Shown here: piece by piece, positions 23,968 through 32,742 of the stretch
How positions within the stretch are numbered: the stretch's first letter is position 1
How the letters are laid out: every line of letters starts with the position of its first letter
NCBI RefSeq assembly: GCF_033343995.1
Contig: NZ_CP137573.1
Coordinates: 3,939,001 to 4,003,000, forward strand
DNA length: 64,000 bases
Direction of reading: 5' to 3'
Source: Streptomyces sp. HUAS YS2
GTDB lineage: Bacteria; Actinomycetota; Actinomycetes; Streptomycetales; Streptomycetaceae
Notes under the pieces: model-generated
What the model was told of the DNA's origin: nothing
Databases searched by the model: none
Seen by the model: only the letters and a program-made list of their open reading frames with translations
Position numbers and translations under genes: made by a program

Positions 23968-24795
23968 CTACTGCACCGGCGGGGTCAGCGCGGAAAGCTC
24001 CACCTCGCGCTCCGCGACCTGCGCGAGCAGCTGCTCGGCGATCTCCTCCAGGAGCCGGTCCGGGTCGTCCGGGGCCATCTTGAGCATCGCGCCGATGGCG
24101 CTCTCCTCCAGTTCCCGGGCGACCACGGTCAGCAGCTCCTTGCGCCGGGCCAGCCAGTCGAGGCGCGCGTACAGCTCCTCGCTCTCGCTCGGCCGCTCGC
24201 TCTCCGTCACGGGCCCTGCGGCCCATTCCTCCGACAGCTCGCGCAGCAGCGCCACGTCACCGCGCCCGTAGGCGGCGTTGACCCGCGTGATGAACTCCTC
24301 GCGCCGGACCCGTTCCGTCTCGTCCCGGGCAAGGTCGGGGTGCACCTGCCTGGCGAGCTCGCGGTACAGCTTCCGGGCCTCCTCGCTGGGCCGGACGCGC
24401 TTCGGCGGCTGCACGGGCCGGCCGGTCAGCATCGCGGCGGCCTCGGGGGACAGCCCGTCGGAGTCGAGCCAGTCGTGGAAGAGCTCGTCGACGCCGGGCA
24501 TCGGCATCACGGCCGCCCGCGCCTCCCGGGCCCTGCGCAGGTCCTCCGGGTCGCCGCTCCGGGCGGCCCGGGCCTCGGCGATCAGCGCATCCAGCTCGTC
24601 GAGCCGCGCGTACATCGGGCCGAGCTTCTGGTGGTGCAGCCGGGAGAAGTTCTCGACCTCGACGCGGAAGGTCTCGACCGCGATCTCGAACTCGATGAGC
24701 GCCTGCTCGGCGGCGCGCACGGCCCGCTCCAGCCTGGCCTCGGGCCGTTCCTCGTTCACGTCGCTCACGTCCACGCCGTCGCTCCGACTCGTCAC
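23968..24795 (-). CDS. J-domain-containing protein
   Basis: The 275-residue soluble protein has a charged coiled-coil-prone N-terminus (about 15-95), then a J-like segment SEEARKLYRELARQVHPDLA with the HPD tripeptide at 152-154, followed by a helical acidic C-terminus. J domains stimulate the ATPase of DnaK. It lacks the Gly/Phe and zinc regions of DnaJ, so it is a specialised co-chaperone of unknown client. The ATG 24795 start is provisional because there are in-frame GTG codons within the first dozen residues. Confidence 0.75.
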   Translation of the reverse strand: MTSRSDGVDVSDVNEERPEARLERAVRAAEQALIEFEIAVETFRVEVENFSRLHHQKLGPMYARLDELDALIAEARAARSGDPEDLRRAREARAAVMPMPGVDELFHDWLDSDGLSPEAAAMLTGRPVQPPKRVRPSEEARKLYRELARQVHPDLARDETERVRREEFITRVNAAYGRGDVALLRELSEEWAAGPVTESERPSESEELYARLDWLARRKELLTVVARELEESAIGAMLKMAPDDPDRLLEEIAEQLLAQVAEREVELSALTPPVQ

Positions 24796-24828
24796 CCACC
24801 CAGCCTACGGGCGATCCGGGGAGGGGGG

Positions 24829-24876
24829 CTCCCCCCTCCCTCCCCCCGCCCCCTCCCCCTGCCCTCCCGCCCCCGG
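24829..24876. other. Homopyrimidine tract (G-rich on the minus strand)
   Basis: The 48-base stretch is almost only C and T with at least seven runs of three or more C. On the minus strand this gives many G-tracts separated by one to three bases, enough for G-quadruplexes. It lies between two minus-strand genes, downstream of the DUF2252 stop and just before the J-domain start. Confidence 0.6.
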
Positions 24877-24880
24877 TCGG

Positions 24881-26341
24881 CTAAACGCCCAGTTCGGCCG
24901 CTATGCGGCCGTTGCGGACAGCCGTCAGGAGGTCGGCGTGGTCGGCCTCCGTGCGGTCGGCATAGGCGACCGCGAAGGAGGCCACGGCCTCGTCGAGCTC
25001 CTCGCTCTTTCCGCAGTAGCCGGCGAGCAGCCGCGGGTCGACGCTGTGCGCGTGCGCCCGGGCCAGCAGCGCGCCGGTCATGCGGCCGTAGTCGTCGACC
25101 TGGTCCGCGGCGAGCGCGGCCGGATCGACGCTGCCCTTCCGGTTCCGGAACTGCCGGACCTGGTACGGCCGGCCCTCCACGGTCGTCCAGCCGAGCAGGA
25201 TGTCGCTGACCACCTGCATCCGCTTCTGCCCCAGCACCACGCGCCGTCCCTCGTGGCCGGCGTCGGTGACGGCGAACCCGGCGGCGGGCAGGTACGGCAG
25301 CAGCGCCGACGGCCGGGCCTCCTTCACCTGGAGCACGAGCGGCTCGCCCCGGTGGTCGAGGAGCAGCACCACGTACGAGCGGGTGCCGACGCTGCCGGTG
25401 CCGACGACACGGAACGCCACGTCGTGTATCGCGTACCGGGCGAGCAGCGGCAGTCGGTCCTCCGAGACGGTGCCGAGGTACTCGCCGAGCGAGGCGGCGA
25501 CGGCGGACGCCTCCTCGTCGGAGACCCGGCGCAGCACGGGCGGGGCGTCGACGAAGCGGCGGCCCTTCGTGCCGTCGGCGTCCGTGACGGCCTCGGTCGA
25601 CTTGGCGGCGAACCGGGCGCTGGTGTTGTTGCGGGCCTTCTCCGAGACCCGTTCCAGGGTGCCGAGCAGGTCCCGGGCGTCGGTGTGGGAGACGAGTTCC
25701 TCGTCCGCGATGGCGTTCCAGGCGTCCAGGGCGGGCAGCTTGGCCAGCAGCCGCATCGTCCTCCGGTACGCGCCGACGGTGTCGAACGCGGCGGCGCGGC
25801 AGGTGTCCTCGTCGGCGCCGGCCACCCGTCCGGCGAGGACGAGGGAGGCGGCGAGCCGCTTCACGTCCCACTCCCAGGGCCCGACGACGGTCTCGTCGAA
25901 GTCGTTGAGGTCGATGACGAGCCGGCCGCGGGCGTCGCCGTAGAGCCCGAAGTTCGCGGCGTGCGCGTCGCCGCATATCTGCGCGGGGACACCGGTGACG
26001 GGCGAGCCGGCGAGGTCGTGGCCCATCAGCCCGGCGGCGCCGCGCAGGAACGCGAACGGGGTGGCGGCCATCCGGCCGACGCGTATCGGCGCGAGTTCGG
26101 GGACCCGGCCGCGGCTCGACTCCTCGACGGCCCGCACGGCGTCCGGCCGGTCGTCGGCGAGGACCAGCGCGTCGTGCGTGGAGCGCGGTACGCGCTCGCG
26201 CAGCCGCTTGCCGCGCTCCTTGGGGGAGTCGCCCGCTCCCGCCGCCGCGTCGTCCCGCCGCGCGAAGCCGGGGACGACGGGAACGCGCCCGCCTCCCGCG
26301 GCACTTCGCTGCTCCGGCACCGCCGCCCGGATCTCGCCCAT
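24881..26341 (-). CDS. DUF2252-family protein
   Basis: The 486-residue protein belongs to DUF2252, recognised by RVPELAPIRVGRMAATPFAF, ICGDAHAANFGLYG and LNDFDETVVGPWEWDVKRLA. The GDAHxxNF and NDFDE motifs resemble the catalytic and Mg-binding loops of aminoglycoside-phosphotransferase/kinase folds, so it may be a kinase-like enzyme, but no substrate is known. ATG 26341 has GGGGAGGG 7 nt upstream; an open frame continues further but without a better start. Confidence 0.82.
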   Translation of the reverse strand: MGEIRAAVPEQRSAAGGGRVPVVPGFARRDDAAAGAGDSPKERGKRLRERVPRSTHDALVLADDRPDAVRAVEESSRGRVPELAPIRVGRMAATPFAFLRGAAGLMGHDLAGSPVTGVPAQICGDAHAANFGLYGDARGRLVIDLNDFDETVVGPWEWDVKRLAASLVLAGRVAGADEDTCRAAAFDTVGAYRRTMRLLAKLPALDAWNAIADEELVSHTDARDLLGTLERVSEKARNNTSARFAAKSTEAVTDADGTKGRRFVDAPPVLRRVSDEEASAVAASLGEYLGTVSEDRLPLLARYAIHDVAFRVVGTGSVGTRSYVVLLLDHRGEPLVLQVKEARPSALLPYLPAAGFAVTDAGHEGRRVVLGQKRMQVVSDILLGWTTVEGRPYQVRQFRNRKGSVDPAALAADQVDDYGRMTGALLARAHAHSVDPRLLAGYCGKSEELDEAVASFAVAYADRTEADHADLLTAVRNGRIAAELGV

Positions 26342-26473
26342 GGGACGCCCTCCCCGCTCTCGTACAGGTCGCGCGAAGACGCCGCGCAACATCAACTGCC
26401 CAGACCGTACCGGCGGTGTCGATCACCCGTCTCCCCCTGTGGACAGCGGGTCCGTTGGGGACATCTCCGTCAC

Positions 26474-27589
26474 TCACACGGCGACGGTCTCCTCCATCTC
26501 CTCCTCCGCCTCGGCGGCCGACGGGGGCGCCGAGGCGGCGGCCGGAGCGGCGTCGACGGTCGGGACGACAGCCGGGACTGCGGCTCGGGTGCGACGGGCG
26601 ACCTCGGCCCGGCCCGCGACGGCCATGACCGCCACACCGACGAGCAGCCAGGCGGCGAGGACGGCCACGTTCCGGCCGAGCCCCTGCCCGTCGAAGTACA
26701 CGTGGCCGCGCAGGCCCTCGACGAATCCGGCGCCGTTCCAAAAGGCGTGCAGCGAGCCGAAGAAGCCGGGCTGCAGTTCGGGCCGGTAGATCCCGCCGGA
26801 GCTGGTGAAGTTGAGCATCACGAACAGCACCATCACGCCGAGCGTCGTCCATCGCTTCAGGAAGGTGTGCAGTCCGACGCCGATGAACAGGATGCCGGCC
26901 GCGTACAGCCAGGAGATCGCCCACAGTCCGGCGAGGCCCTGGTCGACGAGGTGGAACACGGGCCCGGCGAAGGCCGCTCCGATCAGGCTGACGACGAGGG
27001 ACATGCCGGCGGCCAGCAGGGCCCTGATCCTCAGCGGCAGGACGGCGCCGGCGCCGCCGATCACGGCGACGGAGGCGTACGAGCCGATGCTCACCGCGAC
27101 CAGCAGGAAGAAGATGCCCTGGCCGGTGGGGTCGCCTTCGGAGACGGGGGCGACGTCGGTCACCTTCAGTGGTTCGCCCTGGCCGGCGGCGACCTTGGTG
27201 AACACCTTCTCCACGGCCATCGCGCTGGTGTCGGAGGAGGCCGAGGCGACCAGCAGCTCGGGGCGGTCCCCGGGTATGTAGGCGCCGAAGCTGGTCCGGT
27301 CCCGCAGTGCGTCGACCGCCCGGTCGCGGTCCGGGACGGTCCGTACGTCGAGGGCGCCGGCGCCCTTGTCGTGCAGGGTCTGGGCGAGGACCTGGGCGCT
27401 GGGGCCGGAGCCGACGACGTCGACGCGCAGGTCGTGCGGCTGGGGGGCGTGGAAGGCGCCGAGGTAGGCCAGGCCCATGCCGACGCACATCAGCAGCGGG
27501 GTGATCAGGTGTCCGAGCACGTGCCGCAGTGCCCCGGCGGTGCCGGGCGCGCCGGGCGTTGCGGATGCCGTTGGTGTCCCTGCGGGCAT
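26474..27589 (-). CDS. Multi-TM membrane protein, YhgE/DUF3533-like, divergent from marR
   Basis: The 371-residue protein has one N-terminal membrane helix (about 30-50), an extracytoplasmic domain of about 120 residues, and five or six helices in the second half, followed by an Ala/Glu-rich tail. This is the layout of ABC-2-like/Pip/DUF3533 proteins, often linked to efflux or phage-infection proteins. No ATPase gene is adjacent. It is divergent from a MarR regulator and probably its main target. Confidence 0.65.
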   Translation of the reverse strand: MPAGTPTASATPGAPGTAGALRHVLGHLITPLLMCVGMGLAYLGAFHAPQPHDLRVDVVGSGPSAQVLAQTLHDKGAGALDVRTVPDRDRAVDALRDRTSFGAYIPGDRPELLVASASSDTSAMAVEKVFTKVAAGQGEPLKVTDVAPVSEGDPTGQGIFFLLVAVSIGSYASVAVIGGAGAVLPLRIRALLAAGMSLVVSLIGAAFAGPVFHLVDQGLAGLWAISWLYAAGILFIGVGLHTFLKRWTTLGVMVLFVMLNFTSSGGIYRPELQPGFFGSLHAFWNGAGFVEGLRGHVYFDGQGLGRNVAVLAAWLLVGVAVMAVAGRAEVARRTRAAVPAVVPTVDAAPAAASAPPSAAEAEEEMEETVAV

Positions 27590-27614
27590 GGGGAGGACCT
27601 CCACGAGGATCGAT

Positions 27615-27675
27615 GGTTGGCTTTTACAACCGAATAACCGTTGCACTATACACTCAAAATGTTGTGTTATACAAC
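27615..27675. promoter_or_regulatory. Putative MarR operator region
   Basis: Two related inverted repeats lie in an unusually AT-rich divergent promoter: GGTTG...CAACC (27615-27619 and 27627-27631) and GTTGTGTTATACAAC (27661-27675). They probably bind the adjacent MarR protein. Confidence 0.5.
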
Positions 27676-27777
27676 TGAACGCGGAGCCCGCCCCGCCCCT
27701 GCCCGGAAGCGGCGGGCGGGGTACAACGGGCGAGGTAGAAGTAATAGAGGGACAGCCGCAGACAGAAGGAGCGCACC

Positions 27778-28242
27778 ATGCCAGGCGCGCGCGACGCATC
27801 CGTCGACATCATCCAGCGTGAGCTGACGGCGTTCGCCCGCCGCGCCCGCGCGGCCGCCGCGCGGGTCCACCCGGAGCTGTCGCTCGTCTCCTACACGCTG
27901 CTCTCCCACATCGAGGACCAGCAGGGCTGCCGGGCGACGGACCTCGCCGCGCACTACCTCCTGGACAAGTCCACCGTCAGCCGCCAGATCGCCGCCCTGG
28001 AGAAGATGGGCCTGGTCGAGCGCCGCCCCGACCCGGACGACCACCGTGTGCAGGTCCTGCACCCCACCGAAGCGGGCAGCGCGATGCTCGCCGCCGCGCA
28101 GGCCAGCCGCCTGGCCGCCTACCAGGAACGGCTCAAGGACTGGTCCTCCGACGACCTCGACCGTTTCGCCGCCCTGCTGCTCCGCTACAACGCCGCCGGT
28201 ACCGCCGGCCTCCCCACCCCCGGCGGCCCCTCCACCCGCTGA
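27778..28242 (+). CDS. MarR-family transcriptional regulator
   Basis: The 154-residue protein has the MarR winged-helix core: VSYTLLSHIEDQQGCRATDL, recognition helix region LLDKSTVSRQIAALEKMGLV, and wing RRPDPDDHRVQVLHPTEAG. ATG 27778 follows GAAGGAG. MarR proteins repress divergent efflux or detoxification genes and respond to small phenolic or lipophilic ligands. Here the divergent gene is the multi-TM protein at 26474-27589. Confidence 0.88.
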   Translation: MPGARDASVDIIQRELTAFARRARAAAARVHPELSLVSYTLLSHIEDQQGCRATDLAAHYLLDKSTVSRQIAALEKMGLVERRPDPDDHRVQVLHPTEAGSAMLAAAQASRLAAYQERLKDWSSDDLDRFAALLLRYNAAGTAGLPTPGGPSTR

Positions 28243-28288
28243 AGCCCGGGCGAAGCAACCGGCTCGGCCCCCGCGGGCCGCCGCCGCG

Positions 28289-28363
28289 GAGCACCGCGTC
28301 CCGTGCGCTTCCTCAGAGCACCGCGTCCCGTGCCCTTCCTCAGAGCCCCGCGTCCCGCGCGAG
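28289..28363. repeat. 27-bp tandem repeat carrying duplicated stop codons
   Basis: Two full 27-bp units (28289-28315 and 28316-28342) and a diverged third (from 28343) share the core GCGTCCCG. On the minus strand the third unit encodes the C-terminus of the response regulator and each unit boundary holds a TGA in the same frame. Confidence 0.8.
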
Positions 28364-28999
28364 CAGCGCAGCCTGCACCCGGTTCTCGCAGTCGAGTTTG
28401 GCCAGGATGCGGCTCACGTACGTCTTCACGGTGCCCTCGCTCATGTGCAGCCGTCTGCCCGCGTCCGCGTTGGACAGGCCCTCGCCGAGGAGCGCGAGCA
28501 CCGCCCGCTCCCGGTCGCTCAGCCCGGCGACCCGCCCCCGCGCCTCCTCGGCCCGTGCCGCCTCCCGCCCGGACGCCAGCCGGTCCACGACGTGCCGGGT
28601 CGCCGCCGGCGAGAGGTACGCGTCCCCCGCCGCCGTCGCCCGCACGGCGCGGATCAGCTCGGCCGGCGCGGTGTCCTTCAGCAGGAAACCGACGCTGCCG
28701 TGCTCCAGCGCCCGCAGCACGTTCTCCCGCTCGCCGAACGTCGTCAGCACGATGACCCGCGCCGCCGGCACCGCCCGCCGCAGCTCCGGCAGCGCCGCGA
28801 GCCCGTCGAGGACCGGCATCTGGATGTCGAGGAGCACCACGTCCGCCGCGTGCGTCCGGGCCGCCTCGACCGCCTCCCGGCCGTTCGCCGCCTCCGCGAC
28901 GACCTCGATCTCCGGGTCGGAGGTGAGGATCATCCGGATCCCGGCCCTGATCAGCGGCTCGTCGTCGGCGACCACCACCCTGATGCGGCGCGCTGTCAC
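28340..28999 (-). CDS. NarL/FixJ-type response regulator
   Basis: The 219-residue protein has a receiver domain with the acidic pair DDE (12-14), the phosphoacceptor Asp in LLDIQMP (D58) and the Lys in FLLKD, then a LuxR-type HTH with LSDRERAVLALLGEGLSNAD and GTVKTYVSRILAKL. GTG 28999 has GAAGGGG 6 nt upstream and is preferred over GTG 29005. It lies 24 nt downstream of the kinase gene and is its cognate regulator. The gene end is part of a tandem repeat. Confidence 0.9.
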   Translation of the reverse strand: MTARRIRVVVADDEPLIRAGIRMILTSDPEIEVVAEAANGREAVEAARTHAADVVLLDIQMPVLDGLAALPELRRAVPAARVIVLTTFGERENVLRALEHGSVGFLLKDTAPAELIRAVRATAAGDAYLSPAATRHVVDRLASGREAARAEEARGRVAGLSDRERAVLALLGEGLSNADAGRRLHMSEGTVKTYVSRILAKLDCENRVQAALLARDAGL

Positions 29000-29023
29000 G
29001 GCCACCCCCTTCCCCCGTCCCGG

Positions 29024-30784
29024 CTAGCGCCTGACGTCGTACGCCTTCTTCTCGATCAGCTTGCCGTCCTTGAAGCAGAACCGGAAAACCGGCTCCGTCT
29101 CGACGGTGATGTCGTCCGGGACGTCCGAGGACATCAGCACCAGGCATTGGGACCCCTCCGGCTCCGCCGGCCCCTTGCCGTGCAGCCCCGAGGTGGCGAC
29201 CGAGTCGCCGCTGGGCAGCTGGTTCCGGACGTCCTGCTCGGCCGTGCCGACCGTGATCGCCTCGTACTGCTGCGGGTCGATCATCGCCTTGTCCACCGCG
29301 CTCATCAGGAAGAAGATCCCGAAGCCTCCCGCGATCACCAGCAGCACCAGCGCCGCGGCGGCTATGCCGCAGCCCAGCGCCACGCCGCCCGTCCTGCTCC
29401 TGGGGGTCCCACCCTCGCGCAGTGCCATCGTCAGCTCCCGTTCCGTGAGGCTCAGGTCGGACAGCGGGTCCGCCTGCCAGTTCATGACGGGATCACCTTC
29501 GCGCGGCGGGAGGCTCGTCGACTGCTGCCGGAAGTCGTCGGCGGCATCGACCAAAGGCGCGGCTTCCACCGCCCCGTACGGCAGCACCCCGGCGACCCTG
29601 AACCCGCCGCCGTCCACCGGCCCGGCGTGCACCATTCCGCCGACCAGCCGGGCCCGCTCGTGCAGCCCCGTCAGCCCCTGCCCGCCGCTCACCACGTCCC
29701 CGGCGGGCCCCGCGGGGGGCCCGTTGACGATCTCGACGACGAAGGCGTCGGGCTCGTGGCGGAGTTCCACGCCGATCGGCGCACCCGGCGCGTGCTTGTA
29801 CGCGTTGGTCAGCGCCTCCTGCACGATCCGGTACGCCGCGTGGTCGGCCGCCGCCATCAGCGGCGGGCCCTCCCCGGCCCGCCGCAGCTCCACTTCCTTC
29901 CCGGCGGCCCGCCCGGCCTCCACCAGCGCCTCGATGCCGGCCGTCCCCCGCCGGGACTCGTCCACGGCGCCGGTGCCCGCCGGCCCGGGCGCCACGGGCG
30001 CCTCGGTCCCGTCGCGCAGGATGCCGACGACCTGGCGCAGTTCGTGCATGGCCGCCACCGACGCGTTGCGCAGCACGCCGACCGCCTCGCGCTGGCGGCC
30101 GGTCAGCTCGGGGTCCACCTCCAGCGCGCCGGTGTGCACGGAGATCAGCGCCAGTTGGTGGCCGAGGCTGTCGTGCATGTCCTGCGCGATCCGCTGCCGT
30201 TCCCGCAGCCGGGCCTGCAGCGCGACCATCGACCGTTCCCGCAGCAGCCGGCTGTTGCGGTCCTGCAGGGCGTGCAGCAGCGTCCGCCGCTGGATCCAGT
30301 ACCGGTGGGCGAGGCCCGGGACGACGGTCGTCGCGAGGAAGTAGAGGGTGGACACGAACGCCAGCCGCAGCGCGGCCTGCCAGTCCCAGGTGTTCAGCAG
30401 CGTCGTGCCGACGTAGAGCACGTACGAGGCCGTGAACGCGGCAAGCGCCCGCCCCGCCTCGCCGATGTGCCGTCCCGCCGACCAGCCGACCAGCATGAGA
30501 AGGACCACGTACCCGGGCAGCAGCGGCCCGAGGCATCCGGTGACGACCAGGACGGAGGCGGGGAACCGGCGGCGCAGCAGGGACAGGACCGTGGCGCTCG
30601 CCGCGACCGCGGCGGGCCGCCAGCCGTCCCCGCCGAGTATCTCCTCGGTGCCGGCAGCGAGCACGGCCATGAGCAGCGCCAGCACCGCCTCGCCCGCGGT
30701 CCGCCGCCGGGTCCACGGCTCCGGGCCCACGAGCCACCGCCATGCGGCGCCCGCCCCGCCCCTGATCTTCGATGACGCTTCCAC
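29024..30784 (-). CDS. HisKA_3 sensor histidine kinase with an extra C-terminal membrane-anchored domain
   Basis: The 586-residue protein has about five membrane helices (35-155), a dimerisation/phosphotransfer box ERQRIAQDMHDSLGHQ with the phospho-accepting H204, and an HATPase domain to about 404 (EALTNAYKH; GGQGLTGLHERARL). It then continues without a stop through a linker, a sixth helix (about 468-494) and a ~90-residue extracytoplasmic tail with ITVGTAEQDVRNQL, reminiscent of BamE/SmpA-like folds. Met434 has an AAGGTG site upstream and could start a separate 153-residue protein. Standard NarL-type kinases end after the HATPase domain. Confidence 0.83.
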   Translation of the reverse strand: MEASSKIRGGAGAAWRWLVGPEPWTRRRTAGEAVLALLMAVLAAGTEEILGGDGWRPAAVAASATVLSLLRRRFPASVLVVTGCLGPLLPGYVVLLMLVGWSAGRHIGEAGRALAAFTASYVLYVGTTLLNTWDWQAALRLAFVSTLYFLATTVVPGLAHRYWIQRRTLLHALQDRNSRLLRERSMVALQARLRERQRIAQDMHDSLGHQLALISVHTGALEVDPELTGRQREAVGVLRNASVAAMHELRQVVGILRDGTEAPVAPGPAGTGAVDESRRGTAGIEALVEAGRAAGKEVELRRAGEGPPLMAAADHAAYRIVQEALTNAYKHAPGAPIGVELRHEPDAFVVEIVNGPPAGPAGDVVSGGQGLTGLHERARLVGGMVHAGPVDGGGFRVAGVLPYGAVEAAPLVDAADDFRQQSTSLPPREGDPVMNWQADPLSDLSLTERELTMALREGGTPRSRTGGVALGCGIAAAALVLLVIAGGFGIFFLMSAVDKAMIDPQQYEAITVGTAEQDVRNQLPSGDSVATSGLHGKGPAEPEGSQCLVLMSSDVPDDITVETEPVFRFCFKDGKLIEKKAYDVRR

Positions 30785-30879
30785 GCCCGCACGATAGGCA
30801 GCGGCCCGTACCGGACGCGTCCCACTTTCGTCCCGCTCCGGCGCGACGAAGGTCGCTCATCTCACAGCACGCACAAACG

Positions 30880-30917
30880 CGGAAGCCCCGTAGGTCTTCC
30901 GACCTACGGGGCTTCCG
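30880..30917 (-). terminator. Terminator of tRNA-Leu
   Basis: A perfect 17-bp stem (30880-30896 and 30901-30917) with a TTCC loop lies directly after the tRNA 3' end on the minus strand. Confidence 0.82.
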
Positions 30918-30919
30918 TC

Positions 30920-31006
30920 TGGTGCGCGAGGGGGGAGTTGAACCCCCACGCCCTTGCGGGCACTGGAACCTGAATCCAGCGCGTCTGCCTATTCCGCCAC
31001 CCGCGC
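30920..31006 (-). tRNA. tRNA-Leu (anticodon CAG)
   Basis: The minus strand folds into an 87-nt class II tRNA: acceptor GCGCGGG pairing with CTCGCGC, anticodon loop TTCAGGT giving CAG, a long variable arm, a T loop in GGGGGTTCAACTCCCCC, discriminator A and an encoded CCA. It reads CUG leucine codons, very frequent in this GC-rich genome. Confidence 0.96.
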
Positions 31007-31296
31007 ATTGGGTGTGTCTCCTGGGCTTCCGGGTTTTTCCGGCCGGTCTCCCTGGCGACATCTGAAGATTAGCACGTCGCAGACCGTGGATTCACATCCG
31101 TTTGTTTGGACTCGGTCTCCGGCGAACAGGACCAGGCTCAGGAGGGGCTGCGGGACACTGTCCTGAGGCCGCCTCTACGATCCGTGTGAGAGGTGACACT
31201 CGTCCACAGGGCAGAGAAGGGGAACCAGCCGATTTCCCGACGCGTGGATACGATCAGTAAGCAGTACCAGGACGGCAACGACGGAGGAGGTGCCCC

Positions 31297-32154
31297 ATGG
31301 GAGTCCTGAAGCGTTTCGAGCAGCGACTCGAAGGTCTGGTCAACGGCACCTTCGCCAAGGTGTTCAAGTCCGAGGTCCAGCCCGTCGAGATCGCCGGCGC
31401 CCTCCAGCGCGAGTGCGACAACAACGCGACGATCTGGAACCGCGAGCGGACGGTCGTCCCCAACGACTTCATCGTGGAACTGAGCACGCCGGACTACGAG
31501 CGGCTCAGCCCGTACTCCGGCCAGCTCGGCGACGAGCTCTCCGGCCTGGTCCGCGACTACGCCAAGCAGCAGCGGTACACCTTCATGGGCCCCATCAAGG
31601 TCCACCTGGAGAAGGCCGACGACCTGGACACCGGCCTGTACCGGGTGCGCAGCCGTACCCTGGCGTCGAGTGCGTCACAGCAGCAGCCGCAGGGCGGACC
31701 GGGCCAGGGCCAGGCCCCGCTCGGCGGCCAGCAGCAGGCTCGCGGCGGCTACGGCTACCCGCCGGCCGGCGCGCCTCCGATGCCTGCCGGTCCGCCGCCG
31801 GGCGCCCGCCCGGCGCCCGGCGGGCCCGGCGCGGGCCGGCCCGCGGCCGGTCCCGGACCGCTGCCCGGCGCACAGGTACGACGCTGGATCGAGATCAACG
31901 GCACCCGCCATCAGATCTCCCGCCCGACGCTGGTGCTGGGCCGCAGCACCGACGCCGACGTGCGGATCGACGACCCCGGCGTCTCGCGCCGGCACTGTGA
32001 GATCCGGACCGGAACGCCCTCGACGATCCAGGATCTCGGGTCTACCAACGGCATCGTGGTAGACGGGCAGCACACCACCCGCGCTACGCTCCGCGACGGC
32101 TCGCGGATCGTCGTGGGCAGCACCACCATCGTTTACCGGCAAGCCGAAGGGTGA
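31297..32154 (+). CDS. fhaA: FhaA-type protein (DUF3662 + FHA)
   Basis: The 285-residue protein has the N-terminal DUF3662 domain (MGVLKRFEQRLEGLVNGTFA, residues 1-125), a Gly/Pro/Gln-rich linker, and a C-terminal FHA domain (about 190-285) with LVLGRS, VSRRHCEI and DLGSTNG, which bind phosphothreonine. In mycobacteria FhaA binds phosphorylated MviN and restrains peptidoglycan synthesis. It has GGAGGAGG before the start and opens the six-gene locus for Ser/Thr-phosphorylation and cell-wall growth. Confidence 0.92.
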   Translation: MGVLKRFEQRLEGLVNGTFAKVFKSEVQPVEIAGALQRECDNNATIWNRERTVVPNDFIVELSTPDYERLSPYSGQLGDELSGLVRDYAKQQRYTFMGPIKVHLEKADDLDTGLYRVRSRTLASSASQQQPQGGPGQGQAPLGGQQQARGGYGYPPAGAPPMPAGPPPGARPAPGGPGAGRPAAGPGPLPGAQVRRWIEINGTRHQISRPTLVLGRSTDADVRIDDPGVSRRHCEIRTGTPSTIQDLGSTNGIVVDGQHTTRATLRDGSRIVVGSTTIVYRQAEG

Positions 32155-32164
32155 AGCGGGGGCA

Positions 32165-32677
32165 ATGTCAGAGCTGACCCTCACGGTCATGCGGCTGGGT
32201 TTCCTGGCCGTTCTGTGGCTGTTCGTGATCGTGGCCGTGCAGGTCATCCGCAGCGACCTGTTCGGCACGCGTGTCACGCAGCGCGGCTCCCGCAGGGAGA
32301 ACGCGCGGCCGCAGCAGGCCGCCCGCCAGTCCGCGCCGCCGCAGCAGCGCGGCCAGCAGGCCGGCGGCCGCCAGCGCCGTGGCGCCCCCACGAAGCTGGT
32401 CGTGTCCGAGGGCACGCTCACCGGCACCACCGTCGCGCTGCAGGGCCAGACCATCACCCTGGGCCGTGCGCACGACTCCACGATCGTGCTGGACGACGAC
32501 TACGCCTCCAGCAGGCACGCCAGGATCTACCCGGACCGGGACGGTCAGTGGATCGTCGAGGATCTCGGGTCCACCAACGGCACGTATCTCGACCGGACCC
32601 GCCTCACCACCCCCACACCGATTCCGCTGGGCGCGCCGATCCGCATCGGCAAGACCGTCATCGAGCTGCGGAAGTAG
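32165..32677 (+). CDS. fhaB: FhaB/FipA-type membrane-anchored FHA protein
   Basis: The 170-residue protein has an N-terminal membrane helix (about 6-28), a Gln/Arg-rich linker and a C-terminal FHA domain with ITLGRAHDSTIVL, SSRHARIY and DLGSTNGTYL. FhaB/FipA proteins recruit phosphorylated division proteins to the septum. It follows fhaA after 10 nt and precedes pstP. Confidence 0.92.
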   Translation: MSELTLTVMRLGFLAVLWLFVIVAVQVIRSDLFGTRVTQRGSRRENARPQQAARQSAPPQQRGQQAGGRQRRGAPTKLVVSEGTLTGTTVALQGQTITLGRAHDSTIVLDDDYASSRHARIYPDRDGQWIVEDLGSTNGTYLDRTRLTTPTPIPLGAPIRIGKTVIELRK

Positions 32678-32742
32678 TGCTACATCATGAATAGGCGCGA
32701 GCGGAGCGAGCGGGACGGGCTCCCGACCGGAGGGTGGGCAGT

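Noticed and set aside
24278..27637. A 1119-codon plus-strand open frame
   Set aside because: It lies antisense to the J-domain, DUF2252 and membrane-protein genes and has the low-complexity composition expected from high third-position GC.
28046..30775. A 909-codon plus-strand open frame
   Set aside because: Antisense to the two-component system; composition is Arg/Pro/His-rich and typical of a shadow frame.
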